Of a stretch of DNA of 64,000 nucleotides, positions 55,536-64,000 are shown piece by piece. The notes beneath the pieces are model-generated. The model was not told the origin of the DNA. It searched no databases and worked only from the letters and a program-made list of their open reading frames with translations. The stretch's first letter is position 1; every line of letters begins with the position of its first letter. Made by a program: the position numbers and the translations under genes. Source of the DNA: Flavobacteriaceae bacterium PS02336 (GTDB lineage Bacteria > Bacteroidota > Bacteroidia > Flavobacteriales > Flavobacteriaceae); assembly GCA_029960065.1 (NCBI GenBank), contig JASCOF010000003.1:620001-684000 (forward strand), written 5' to 3'.

Positions 55536-57473
55536 TTAGTAATCAAAACGTTTAAAGGCTTCTATAGCTTCATATTCGGCTAAACCTAATTCATCATATA
55601 AAACGGCTGTATTTTTATTTCGATCTTCAGCTCTAACCCAAAATTCTCTCGAATCGTTTCCTTGAAACATAACTCTGTCTTTCTGTGATTGATGAAACAA
55701 AATAGCATGACGTTTTAATAAAACTTCTGACGGACTTAGCGGTACAGCCATATCAATTTCATGAATATCCCATTCGTGCCAAGCTCCTCTGTAAAGCCAC
55801 AGCCAGCAGTCGTTCATGTAAGGTTCCGGTTTAAGTTCTTTTAAAGCAGCAAAAATGGCATTTAGACATACTTCATGTGTACCATGCGGATCTGCAAGAT
55901 CTCCGGCCGCAAAAACCTGATGCGGTTTTATTTTAGCAATAATATCTTTTACAATAGCAATATCTTCTGGTCCTAACGGATTCTTTTTAACCTGTCCGGT
56001 TTCATAAAAAGGAAGATCTAAAAAGTGTGTGTTCTCATCTTTAAGACCAATATACCTTGTTGCTCCGTAAGATTCTCTTCTTCTAATAAGTCCTTTTAGT
56101 TTTCGAACTTCTAAAGAATCAATTTGATTTTCTGATTTATTGTTTAAAAAATAAATAACTTCTTTAAAATTGATATCTGCTTTACCTTCACCAATAAAAT
56201 CACTCGCAACTTCTGCAAATTTTAAAGCTTCTTCGTCAGAAACTGCAATATTTCCAGAGGTTTGATACACAACATGAACATCATGTCCTTGTTTAATTAG
56301 CTTTGAGAAAGTCCCTCCCATAGAAATCACATCATCATCTGGATGCGGGCTAAAAAGAATGATTCTCTTTTTTGCCGGATTTGCTCTTTCTGGGCGATGC
56401 GAATCATCTGTGTTTGGTTTTCCTCCTGGCCATCCAGTAATGGTATGCTGTAAAATATTAAACATATTAATATTCATATCATACGCAGATCCTTCCTGAG
56501 CCAAAAGGTCAGACATTCCGTTATTATTGTAATCACGGTCGGTCAGCTTTAAAATAGATTGTTTTGTTTTTTGACAAAGCCAAACAATTGCCTTACTTTT
56601 CATTTCTGGAGTCCAAAGGCATTCACCAACTAACCAAGGCGTTTTAAAACGAGTTAATTCTGAAGATGCAGATTGATCTAAAACAAAAGTTGCATTAGGA
56701 TGATTTTGCAAAAATGTTGCTGGAACTTCTGAGCTGATATCTCCTTGAATGGTTCTTTTAATAATATCCGCTTTATTTTGTCCCCAAGCCATCAAAACAA
56801 TACGTTTTGATCTCATGATTGTTGAAACTCCCATCGTAATGGCACGTTTCGGCACATTATCAATTCCATTAAAAGCAGATGAAGCATCTACTCTTGTGAT
56901 ATGGTCTAATGTAATAATTCTGGTTCCAGAATTGATGTGCGAGCCAGGTTCGTTAAAACCAACGTGTCCCGTACGTCCAATTCCTAATAATTGAAAATCA
57001 AGACCTCCTGCATTTTTAATATTCATCTCATAATCAATACAATACTGATTAATTTCTTCGATCGCAACGGTGCCATCAGGAATATTAATATTTTCAGGTT
57101 TGATATCAATATGATTAAAAAGATGCTCATGCATAAAATAGTGGTAGCTCTGATTGTTCTCTTTGGTCATTGGATAATATTCATCCAGATTAAAAGTGAT
57201 TACATTGCTAAAACTTAGTCCTTCTTCTCTATGCATTCTCACCAGTTCTTCGTAAACTTTTATAGGAGAAGAACCTGTAGCCAAACCTAAAACACAAGAT
57301 TTATTTTTCTCCTGCTTAGATCGAATAAGCTGCGCAATTTCCTCTGCTACTATTACAGAAGCTTCTACAGAATTTTTAAAGATCTCATTGTGAATTTTTT
57401 CAAATCGAGTTTCTTCAAATTTCCCTGCGCTTTTATAACTAATATCAGGTTTTATATCTAAAGCACTTTTCAT
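55536..57473 (-). CDS. Glucosamine-6-phosphate deaminase fused to a PIG-L-family deacetylase-like domain
   Basis: A 645-residue two-domain protein from the ATG at 57473; the longer frame (57551) adds a non-conserved, charge-poor leader. Residues 20-290 form NagB: LGLATGSSPIKVYEEL, FNLDEYYPMTKENNQSYHYFM and the active-site GIGRTGHVGFNEPGS, converting GlcN-6-P to fructose-6-P plus ammonia. From about 370 a PIG-L/LmbE domain follows with the zinc motif FSPHPDDDVISMGG and the distal DPHGTHEVC. This fusion is standard in Bacteroidota; the PIG-L part may remove acetyl groups from GlcNAc derivatives (inferred). It supplies the cytosolic end of chitin use. Confidence 0.94.
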   Translation of the reverse strand: MKSALDIKPDISYKSAGKFEETRFEKIHNEIFKNSVEASVIVAEEIAQLIRSKQEKNKSCVLGLATGSSPIKVYEELVRMHREEGLSFSNVITFNLDEYYPMTKENNQSYHYFMHEHLFNHIDIKPENINIPDGTVAIEEINQYCIDYEMNIKNAGGLDFQLLGIGRTGHVGFNEPGSHINSGTRIITLDHITRVDASSAFNGIDNVPKRAITMGVSTIMRSKRIVLMAWGQNKADIIKRTIQGDISSEVPATFLQNHPNATFVLDQSASSELTRFKTPWLVGECLWTPEMKSKAIVWLCQKTKQSILKLTDRDYNNNGMSDLLAQEGSAYDMNINMFNILQHTITGWPGGKPNTDDSHRPERANPAKKRIILFSPHPDDDVISMGGTFSKLIKQGHDVHVVYQTSGNIAVSDEEALKFAEVASDFIGEGKADINFKEVIYFLNNKSENQIDSLEVRKLKGLIRRRESYGATRYIGLKDENTHFLDLPFYETGQVKKNPLGPEDIAIVKDIIAKIKPHQVFAAGDLADPHGTHEVCLNAIFAALKELKPEPYMNDCWLWLYRGAWHEWDIHEIDMAVPLSPSEVLLKRHAILFHQSQKDRVMFQGNDSREFWVRAEDRNKNTAVLYDELGLAEYEAIEAFKRFDY

Positions 57474-57595
57474 TTCTTTTTCTTTTTTTGTGGTAAATAA
57501 CATTTGGTTCATGAATGGCATAGAAAGCTTTCGCTCCCTATACCATACCACTAACCAAACTTAAAATCTTATGACCTTTATTATTCGGATGAGAT

Positions 57596-57615
57596 TAAAA
57601 ACACAGTTGTTTTTA
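57596..57615 (-). terminator. Hairpin overlapping the GH18 stop codon
   Basis: TAAAAACA-CAGT-TGTTTTTA; on the minus strand the stop TAA forms its first bases. It could separate GH18 from nagB or act as a weak terminator. Confidence 0.5.
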
Positions 57616-58638
57616 GTTCCCACACAGATTTGTAGTTTTGACTTTTAAAGAAGTATATTTTTTATGAATAACATCTAACAAAGAGTATTCATCAAAAGAA
57701 TCTTGTGCCAGCTCCCAAATCATAATTCCTCCAGTATTTTGAGATGCGTATTCTACTTTTTGTGCAATAGTCGGCCTTCCGTTATAGTATATTTTACCCA
57801 TTTCATCTAGTTCGACAAACTGCTTTCCAGCAGCAACAATATCACTAAATTTTGAGCTTGTAACTTCTGGGAAAGTAAAATTATAACCGTAAAATGGAAC
57901 TCCAAGCGTTAACTTTTCACTTGGAACATTTTGAAGATTATGCCAAAACTCAATCCCTTCTTTAGCAAAAGCAAAAGAGCTGTGCTGACCTGGTTTATTT
58001 GGTGACCAAGGTCCTGTACTGTCATAAGCCATAACATTTATAAAATCAAAAGCATCCAAAGCAGCAGCGTTTATGTTTTCGAAACGAGAATTATTAGGCA
58101 GTGCGGCTGTCAAAAGCTTTTTGTGCTCAACCATACTCTTTTTTAATTCAAGAACAAAACCACTGTAACCCACTGTTACAGCATCCCATGCTAAATCAAC
58201 ATCGACACCATCCAGCTTATGAAGCGCTACAAAATTGATAATGTTCTGAATTAAGACAGGTCTATTTTCTGGTTTATCAATTAACCAAGACCAGTTTGCA
58301 GCCTGCTCTTCTGAAATTACGCCTCCAGCTAAAGAAATGCTTATTACAATTTTGGGATTAACTGATTTTGCATAACTAACCAGCGCATCAATATTTCCAG
58401 AAAAAATAATATTTCCGTTTTTATCAGGATTTGCAAAAGCTACATTAAGATGTGTCAGTTTACAAAACTGAATTGAGGTCATTTTATCGAAATTATCTGT
58501 AGATAAATATCCAACAACTCGGGCTGTCTTTTTTGTACTGTTTTCGTTTTCTGAATCTTTCTGAGAAGTACAGCTGTAAACAGAAATAAGCGAACTTATA
58601 AAAAAGAGGATGCCTAACAAGGCTTTATTTTTTCTCAT
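57613..58638 (-). CDS. GH18 chitinase-like lipoprotein lacking the catalytic glutamate
   Basis: A 341-residue lipoprotein (signal through ISSLISVYSC, Cys23) with a GH18 TIM barrel: RVVGYLSTDNF, LTHLNVAFANPD, KIVISISLAGG (SxxGG), the catalytic strand LDGVDVDLAWDAV at about 142-154, INVMAYDSTGPW and IMIWELAQD. GH18 enzymes need DGxDxDxE. Here Asp143, Asp146 and Asp148 are present, but position 150 is Ala (codon GCA at 58191-58189) instead of the proton-donor Glu. It should therefore bind but not cleave chitin, or carry a very recent mutation or a base-call error. It is encoded between susD and nagB-PIG-L, where active surface GH18 lipoproteins are usual. Confidence 0.88.
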   Translation of the reverse strand: MRKNKALLGILFFISSLISVYSCTSQKDSENENSTKKTARVVGYLSTDNFDKMTSIQFCKLTHLNVAFANPDKNGNIIFSGNIDALVSYAKSVNPKIVISISLAGGVISEEQAANWSWLIDKPENRPVLIQNIINFVALHKLDGVDVDLAWDAVTVGYSGFVLELKKSMVEHKKLLTAALPNNSRFENINAAALDAFDFINVMAYDSTGPWSPNKPGQHSSFAFAKEGIEFWHNLQNVPSEKLTLGVPFYGYNFTFPEVTSSKFSDIVAAGKQFVELDEMGKIYYNGRPTIAQKVEYASQNTGGIMIWELAQDSFDEYSLLDVIHKKYTSLKVKTTNLCGN

Positions 58639-58696
58639 AATTTTGACTTTAATTAGATTTAAATAATACCTTACTAGGCATAACTCTATTTTCTTC

Positions 58697-60214
58697 TTAG
58701 TTTACATCCCACCAAACTCTGTTCAACCAGTCGTTTGTTCCTCCCATTCTAGATAAAGCTTCTGTATAGTTAGCACCATTCTTCTGCATTTCATCATTTG
58801 GATAGTATAAACGTTTTGGTGTTACACCATTTGTTTCAGAATCTGGATTTGTAATTGGCAGTAACTGTGGAAAACCTGTTCTTCTCCAGTTTGAATATGC
58901 TTCGATACTGTTAAATAAATAAGTAACCCAAAGTTGTGTTGCAATTTGTTCTTTTTCAGATCCTGCAACTAAAGGTTTAGCAGTCAAATAAGTATTGATA
59001 GCTACTGGAGTTGGCAATGCAGCTCCATAAATTTCTAATTGTCTGATACCTGCTTCAACACCTTTTCTGTAATAATCAGCTGCTGTACCTGTAACCCATC
59101 CTCTATATGCCGCTTCTGCTAGCAATAATTGTGATTCAGAATAACTAACATGCAAAAATGGTGTTGTTCTTAGTTTTAAATAAGGCTGGATTCCAGAAAT
59201 TGCGTTAGAACCACCAGTCATTTCCCATTGAAAAAGTCCAGGAGTATTACCTATGTATAAATCTTCTCCAGGAAGCGGAGCTCCACCAGCTGCACCACCT
59301 GTTTTTGGAGTTGCAAGCATTGTTAACCTAGGATCTCCGTTATTTTTTAAGAAATTAATCATCAAGCTGCTAAAGTGGTCGCCATTTTCGTTTCCGATAA
59401 GTGCATAAGAAAGACCATTTCCTCTAAAATCAAGTGCTCCAGGAGTATCATTAAAAGGATAATCTAAATGTTTCATGATACAGTTATCAGCATTGCTCTC
59501 GAAAACACCATTTTGAAATGCTGCTTTAGCTTGTTTTTCAGCTTCAGCTGGCTTAACCTCAGATATTCTCATGGCTAAACGCAAACGTAAAGTATTAGCT
59601 AATTTTTTCCATTTAGAAACATCTCCATTGTAAAATAAATCTCCTTTGATATCGCCGCCACCAGCATTTAACTGTACAAAAGCTTCCTCTAATTCAGCAA
59701 AGAATTGGTTGTAAATATCTTCTTGTTTATCATACTTTGGTGTTACAATTCCTTTTGAGAAACCTAAACCAGCTTCTGAATAAGGAACATCACCGTATAA
59801 ATCTGTAATACGCTGTGCAATCATTACTTTCATGATTTTTGCGACAGCATTCATATTTACCATTTCAGCATTTCCGCTTGTTTTCTCAATAACGTCTACT
59901 ATACTTTTTAGCTCATTAGCGTATCCATTTCTCCACAATGCAGTTGCGTAGTCATCATTTTTCTTAAACTTGCTTCCAAATTCTGTTACATTCCATGCTC
60001 CTGCATAGTGCTGTACAAATCCTCCTGAATAGATAAGGTTGGCTCTCCACTGGTAATATCCATCACCAGACATACACAATTGAGTAAACGAAAGCTGTCC
60101 TGCAGGGTTTGCAGATAACGCCACTGGATCTTTTTCCAATTCGTCAAATTTGTCTGTACAGCTTACCGTAGCAAAAGTTACAAGTGTAGCTAATAATATA
60201 TTTTTAAATTTCAT
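58697..60214 (-). CDS. SusD/RagB-like lipoprotein (SusD-like-2 family)
   Basis: A 505-residue surface glycan-binding lipoprotein. Signal MKFKNILLATLVTFATVSC with Cys19 as lipid anchor; helical TPR scaffold with DKFDELEKDPVALSANPAGQ, YSGGFVQHYAGAWN, AQRITDLYGDVPYSEAG, MRISEVKPAEAEKQ and a C-terminal ..ALSRMGGTNDWLNRVWWD. The family pairs with a TonB-dependent SusC to capture oligosaccharide. It begins 12 bases after the susC stop, confirming the operon. The substrate is inferred to be chitooligosaccharides from neighbouring GH18, GH20 and NagB. Confidence 0.95.
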   Translation of the reverse strand: MKFKNILLATLVTFATVSCTDKFDELEKDPVALSANPAGQLSFTQLCMSGDGYYQWRANLIYSGGFVQHYAGAWNVTEFGSKFKKNDDYATALWRNGYANELKSIVDVIEKTSGNAEMVNMNAVAKIMKVMIAQRITDLYGDVPYSEAGLGFSKGIVTPKYDKQEDIYNQFFAELEEAFVQLNAGGGDIKGDLFYNGDVSKWKKLANTLRLRLAMRISEVKPAEAEKQAKAAFQNGVFESNADNCIMKHLDYPFNDTPGALDFRGNGLSYALIGNENGDHFSSLMINFLKNNGDPRLTMLATPKTGGAAGGAPLPGEDLYIGNTPGLFQWEMTGGSNAISGIQPYLKLRTTPFLHVSYSESQLLLAEAAYRGWVTGTAADYYRKGVEAGIRQLEIYGAALPTPVAINTYLTAKPLVAGSEKEQIATQLWVTYLFNSIEAYSNWRRTGFPQLLPITNPDSETNGVTPKRLYYPNDEMQKNGANYTEALSRMGGTNDWLNRVWWDVN

Positions 60215-60226
60215 AATTTCTATTTT

Positions 60227-63200
60227 TTAGAATGTAACTTTAAGATTAAAACCATACGATCTTCTAAATGGTAAAGAACCATACTCAAAACCTTGTCCAT
60301 TACCTGAAGTATACATAGACTCAGGATCAACGTTTGGTAAATCTTTATTAAAAGTCAATAAATTTCTAGCAAATGCTGAAACGTAAATTGAGCTAATTTT
60401 TGATCCAGCGAAAACACTTCCAGGAATTGTATATCCTAAACTTATCTCTCTAAGTTTTACGTAAGAAGCATCATAAACAAACGGCGCTGGTGTGTTGTTG
60501 AAAACAGTGCTCCAATAATCTTGAGGATTTACAGGTCTTGTATTTTCTACATAAACTGGATTATCTGCTGTACCTGTATTTACAACTCCTTTTACTACAT
60601 AACCAGCAGTAGGAATCCATGTTGACTGGCTAAAGTTTGGATCATTTGCAACAGCTTGAGCTCTTGCTGCGTTGTACTCATCTCTACCTTCTGTTGTAAT
60701 ATCCAAAAGACCTTTTTGAGCTGCAAGTGCATTTGTCATAGAATATACATCCATTCCAAATTTCATATCAATTAAGAATTGAAGTGTAATTCCTTTATAA
60801 GAAAAACGGTTTGTTAAACCTGCTGCCCAATCAGGAAGACCTTTTCCTAAAGCAACTTTATTATCTGTAAATAAAGGCATACCGTTTGCTCCAACAATTT
60901 TTTCTCCAGATGGTGTTCTTAAGAAATCTTTACCCATAATTGTTCCGTATTGTCCTCCAACCTGAGCTACGATTGCTGCACCAGCCCAACGAGCTTCAGA
61001 AACCGTATAAGTATCAATATCTGGATGTAAAGACACGATTGAGTTTTTATTTCTAGAGAAGTTCAAATCAATTCCCCATTCAAAATCTTTTGTTTTGATT
61101 GGTGTACCAGATAAAAATACCTCGATACCTTCGTTACGTAATTTACCAGCATTTACAGAGATAAATTCATATCCAGAAGTTGCAGATGAAGGTAAATCAA
61201 TTGTTTGATCTGAAGTATCTTCACGATAAACTGTAATATCTGCTCTTAATCTGTTTTTGAAGAAAGCTGTTTCAAGACCAAACTCAACTCCAGTTTTTGA
61301 TTGGTATGTTAAATTTGGATTTGGTGCAGATGTATTTTTAATGTTTACAACACTTCCTCCGTTATAAGAAGAGTAAGTTGTATAATTTAATGCGTTTTTG
61401 TAAGCACCTGGAGCATTTGAAACTTGTGCCCAAGAACCTCTTAATTTACCATAAGAGAAAGTATCGCTTTGAAGTCCTAAAGCATCAGAGAATATGAATC
61501 CCATAGAAGCTGCTGGATAAAAAGCATCTTTATTAATTACACTAAACCAGTCATTTCTACCTGTAAATTCAGCATATAAATATCCTTTGTAATCAAATTT
61601 TGCAGAACCGTAAACTGAATTCGTTCTTGTTTTTGTTTCTAATGGAGCATTTTCTGTCTGATTAGAGAAATTACTAATATACTCCGTACCTGGTTCGATA
61701 ATATTAGTAGCGAATCTAGAGTTTTGTTCTCTTCTAAAATCTCTTCTACCAGTACCTAAAATTCCAGAAAAAGTGAAATCTTCTGCTAATTTAATATCAC
61801 TGAAAGTAGCAATGATATCGGTATTCATTTCAGAAACTTTAATTCCTTCAATTCCTAAGTATCCATTGTCTCTTCCTGGCCAAGTGTTTCCACCTTCCAT
61901 AAAATCTTTAGAATCAAAAGTATAAGTATCCAAACCAGTTCTAAAAGTTAATCCAAACCATTTTTTCACTTGGTATGTTCCTGTAACATTCCCCATAAAA
62001 CGGTTTTTCTTACTTGCATTATGATTTTGGTTTACAATCCAATAAGGATTTAAAGAGTACACATTGTTATTCCATTGGTACATATCACCAGTAGCTGGAT
62101 TCTGAGCATTTTGTAACCATGCCTGATCAATGTTTGGAGCTAAACCACTTAAAGAATATCCAACGTTGTTTGGAGAATCTCCTAAACCTGGTCTATTATT
62201 AGTATTTTCTACCATATAGTTCACATTAGCATCCAAAGTGAATTTTTCAGATTTTAATGTAGCATTTAAACTTGCATCATTTCTTTCTAAACCTGTATTA
62301 GGAATTACGTCATCGTTTTTTAAGTTATTATATCCGAAACGTACAAATGCATTTTCACTTCCTGAAGACAAAGAGATACCATTTGTCATTGTAACTCCAG
62401 TTCTAAAAAAGTCTTGAATATTGTTGTCAACTCTTGCATAAGGTTTCATAGAGCCATCAAATATTACAACTTGCTGGCCTACAGTTTCAGAAAACTTAGG
62501 TCCCCATGCGTTTGTAGTGTAACTGTAAACTTCAGTAGGTCTTGCCGGATCTGGCAAAAGTCCATTAGATCCAGAACCGTAGTCCTTCTGATAGTCATCA
62601 TATTTAGCATTTACGCGGTCAAAGCTTATACCACTATTAAGCTCAACTTTTAATGCTCCCTTGCTGCCTTTTTTAGTAGTAATCAAAATTACACCATTTA
62701 ACGCTCTAGAACCATATAAAGCCGCTGCTGCTGCTCCTTTAAGAACTGTTAAACTCTCGATGTTATTTGGATTGATACTTGAAATTCCGTCTCCGCTGTC
62801 TCTACCATCAAACCATTTACTTGTAGCTGCCTGATCATTAGACAATCCTGAGTTATCAATTGGCACACCATCAACGATGTAAAGCGGCTGATTGCTCTCA
62901 CCAATACTAGAAATACCTCTAATAATAACACGAGTACTTCCACCAACACCTGTTGCAGGAATAGATACATCAACACCGGCAATTTTACCAGAAAGTGCTG
63001 TAGCAACATTCGTCGTAATTACTTTGTTTAACTGGTCTCCTTTTACATCCTGAACTGCATAACCTAATTCTTTCTTCTGTCTTTTAATACCTAATGCCGT
63101 TACAACAACTTCATTAAGATTTTGAGCATCTTCTGAAAGTGTAACATTTAATTGTGCTGCATCAGTTACTGTCGCTGACTGAGATTTAAATCCAATGTAA

Positions 63201-63412
63201 GAAAACAACAAAACATCATTCTTAGACGCTTGGATTGTGTACAATCCATCATAATCAGTCTGACTTGCTTTGTTAGTTCCTTTAATAAGGACCGTAACTC
63301 CTGGTAATGGCAAACCTTTTTGGTCAGTTACCAAACCTTTGACTGTTTTCACTTGCGCAAACATTATTTGCGTTGTAAAAACAATCATAAAGATTAAGAA
63401 ATTCTTTTTCAT
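60227..63412 (-). CDS. SusC/RagA-family TonB-dependent outer-membrane transporter
   Basis: A 1061-residue outer-membrane importer. Signal peptide ending IMFAQ; carboxypeptidase-regulatory-like domain about 22-95 (VKGLVTDQKGLPLPGVTVLIKGTN); TonB box LNEVVVTALGIKRQKKELGYAVQ (about 98-120); plug about 121-235 (SSIGESNQPLYIVDGVPIDNS, SINPNNIESLTVLKGAAAAALYGSRALNGVILITTKKG); a 22-strand barrel to the end, finishing YGFNLKVTF. It forms the SusCD complex with the next gene. Upstream, a 9-N12-9 direct repeat and a near-consensus -7 box are present. Confidence 0.96.
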   Translation of the reverse strand: MKKNFLIFMIVFTTQIMFAQVKTVKGLVTDQKGLPLPGVTVLIKGTNKASQTDYDGLYTIQASKNDVLLFSYIGFKSQSATVTDAAQLNVTLSEDAQNLNEVVVTALGIKRQKKELGYAVQDVKGDQLNKVITTNVATALSGKIAGVDVSIPATGVGGSTRVIIRGISSIGESNQPLYIVDGVPIDNSGLSNDQAATSKWFDGRDSGDGISSINPNNIESLTVLKGAAAAALYGSRALNGVILITTKKGSKGALKVELNSGISFDRVNAKYDDYQKDYGSGSNGLLPDPARPTEVYSYTTNAWGPKFSETVGQQVVIFDGSMKPYARVDNNIQDFFRTGVTMTNGISLSSGSENAFVRFGYNNLKNDDVIPNTGLERNDASLNATLKSEKFTLDANVNYMVENTNNRPGLGDSPNNVGYSLSGLAPNIDQAWLQNAQNPATGDMYQWNNNVYSLNPYWIVNQNHNASKKNRFMGNVTGTYQVKKWFGLTFRTGLDTYTFDSKDFMEGGNTWPGRDNGYLGIEGIKVSEMNTDIIATFSDIKLAEDFTFSGILGTGRRDFRREQNSRFATNIIEPGTEYISNFSNQTENAPLETKTRTNSVYGSAKFDYKGYLYAEFTGRNDWFSVINKDAFYPAASMGFIFSDALGLQSDTFSYGKLRGSWAQVSNAPGAYKNALNYTTYSSYNGGSVVNIKNTSAPNPNLTYQSKTGVEFGLETAFFKNRLRADITVYREDTSDQTIDLPSSATSGYEFISVNAGKLRNEGIEVFLSGTPIKTKDFEWGIDLNFSRNKNSIVSLHPDIDTYTVSEARWAGAAIVAQVGGQYGTIMGKDFLRTPSGEKIVGANGMPLFTDNKVALGKGLPDWAAGLTNRFSYKGITLQFLIDMKFGMDVYSMTNALAAQKGLLDITTEGRDEYNAARAQAVANDPNFSQSTWIPTAGYVVKGVVNTGTADNPVYVENTRPVNPQDYWSTVFNNTPAPFVYDASYVKLREISLGYTIPGSVFAGSKISSIYVSAFARNLLTFNKDLPNVDPESMYTSGNGQGFEYGSLPFRRSYGFNLKVTF

Positions 63413-63439
63413 GTTTATTTTATTTTGTTAGTTATGAAG

Positions 63440-63447
63440 TAAAATTA
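63440..63447 (-). promoter_or_regulatory. Near-consensus -7 element of susC
   Basis: Reads TAATTTTA on the minus strand (one mismatch to TAnnTTTG), 27 bases before the start; no -33 box is visible, so activation is probably needed. Confidence 0.35.
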
Positions 63448-63479
63448 TTCTTAAGATATTGTTAAAAAAAATAAATTAA

Positions 63480-63509
63480 ACCAACGACAATAAAATTTAA
63501 ACGAACGAC
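63480..63509 (-). promoter_or_regulatory. Direct-repeat binding-site candidate for a LytTR response regulator
   Basis: On the minus strand GTCGTTCGT (63509-63501) and GTCGTTGGT (63488-63480), two 9-bp direct repeats with an exact 12-base spacer, about 68 bases upstream of susC. LytTR regulators typically bind such pairs of 9-bp repeats 12-13 bases apart with a GTT core, and the divergent gene is a LytS-like kinase. Confidence 0.55.
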
Positions 63510-63685
63510 ATAAATCATTCAATAATGCGTTTTACGAAAACGTTCTATTTAAAAAATAAAAAGCCTTTTTGGTTTATTTGCGAAATTTTATTCAAAAAAA
63601 TTGTGACTTTGCCTTTAATTGTTTAAAGTTGCACAATAATTCATTCTTGTTAAGAAAAACCAAAATCCTAACCTCTACTAATCAA

Positions 63686-64000
63686 TTGAAAGAAATCCGA
63701 AAAGTTAAGTTTAACATAAAACTGCAGAATCATTTATGGTTTTGGGGCGTATATTTTACTTTAAATTTTTTAAGATGGGGAGCTTACTTTAATGATTATC
63801 CCTACGCTTTCAAATCGAACTTGATTGAGTTTTCACTAGTTATTCCACTGGTATATTTAAATCTATTTGTTTTAGTCCCTAAATATGTACTAAAACAGAA
63901 ATACATCACTTATACTTTATTATTATTACTGAGTTTATTTGCAATTTATTTACTCAAAACAGCACTGACCTATTATATTATATCCGAAAATATCTGGCCG
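63686..64000 (+). CDS. LytS-type sensor histidine kinase, N-terminal part (truncated by window edge)
   Basis: The frame is open to the window end (105 codons) and lacks an ATG; TTG at 63686 gives MKEIRKVKFNIKLQNHLWFWG, the usual opening of this kinase group. Transmembrane stretches are VYFTLNFLRWGAYF, LIEFSLVIPLVYLNLFVLVP and YTLLLLLSLFAIYLLKTAL, as in 4-TM sensors whose C-terminal kinase (His_kinase type, PF06580) lies beyond the window. It is divergent from susC and would phosphorylate a LytTR-type regulator expected next. The spacer 63413-63685 holds the direct repeats and AT-rich DNA. Which TTG is the start is not certain. Confidence 0.7.
   Translation, partial: MKEIRKVKFNIKLQNHLWFWGVYFTLNFLRWGAYFNDYPYAFKSNLIEFSLVIPLVYLNLFVLVPKYVLKQKYITYTLLLLLSLFAIYLLKTALTYYIISENIWP

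Noticed and set aside
57474..57551. Longer N-terminus for the NagB-PIG-L protein
   Set aside because: The extra 26 residues are not typical of the family; the ATG at 57473 begins the conserved MKSALDIKPDISYKS segment.
62749..63009. Minus-strand frame within susC
   Set aside because: It is an alternate frame inside the plug domain of a strongly supported gene.

Overview
The window is AT-rich chromosomal DNA from a member of the Bacteroidota, almost certainly a Flavobacterium close to F. johnsoniae. This rests on gene content: an alpha/beta-fused 2-oxoacid dehydrogenase E1, a SprB-type adhesin with PorP/SprF and PorE-like partners of the type IX secretion system, SusC/SusD pairs, a NagB fused to a PIG-L deacetylase, and small Flavobacteriaceae-only hypotheticals. 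Many genes are preceded by the Bacteroidota -7 element TAnnTTTG and lack Shine-Dalgarno sites. TTG starts are the best fit for three genes.

Layout. 1-7.0 kb: the 3' end of uvrA, a secreted protein with TonB-C-like repeats, a 75-bp palindromic tandem array, a possible structured RNA, a LOG-family gene and a large protease-like protein ending in an outer-membrane barrel. 7.1-15.2 kb: housekeeping genes (E1 alpha/beta fusion, kdsB, a methyltransferase, a RecD-like helicase, DUF3822-rsmD). 15.3-19.7 kb: an outer-membrane receptor divergent from a two-component system. 19.7-25.6 kb: small membrane and envelope genes, a dicarboxylate symporter, the RNase P RNA (minus strand), a Kbp-like/BON pair and two unrecognised genes. 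25.9-27.7 kb: dnaX, whose tau form can only be read through a -1 shift on an A10 run. 27.7-32.6 kb: an oxidoreductase, a Crp-like regulator and the polyphosphate operon sixA-ppk1-ppx. 33-43.2 kb: a surface-adhesin locus. 43.3-48 kb: a CAP lipoprotein, then a minus-strand run pyrR-pyrB-small protein-rnz-pdxH whose spacers are all repetitive or palindromic. 48-53 kb: an accessory-looking coiled-coil gene, a broken antitoxin-like remnant, an ABC-F ATPase and a TlpA-like thioredoxin. 53.3-64 kb: a chitin/GlcNAc utilisation locus (GH20, NagB-PIG-L, GH18, SusD, SusC) divergent from the start of a LytS-type sensor kinase.

How the genes work together. SusC/SusD would import chitooligosaccharides, GH20 would release GlcNAc, and NagB would feed glucosamine-6-phosphate into glycolysis. 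The kinase, with a response regulator presumably beyond the window edge, would switch the locus on. A 9-N12-9 direct repeat upstream of susC fits a LytTR-type binding site. The GH18 protein carries Ala in place of the catalytic Glu.

The most interesting signals are the dnaX frameshift site, the catalytic-residue loss in GH18, the candidate LytTR site, the 75-bp double-palindrome array, and a recurring architecture in which imperfect nested palindromes of several unrelated sequence families sit directly against stop codons. All family assignments come from reading motifs by eye; no database search was run.
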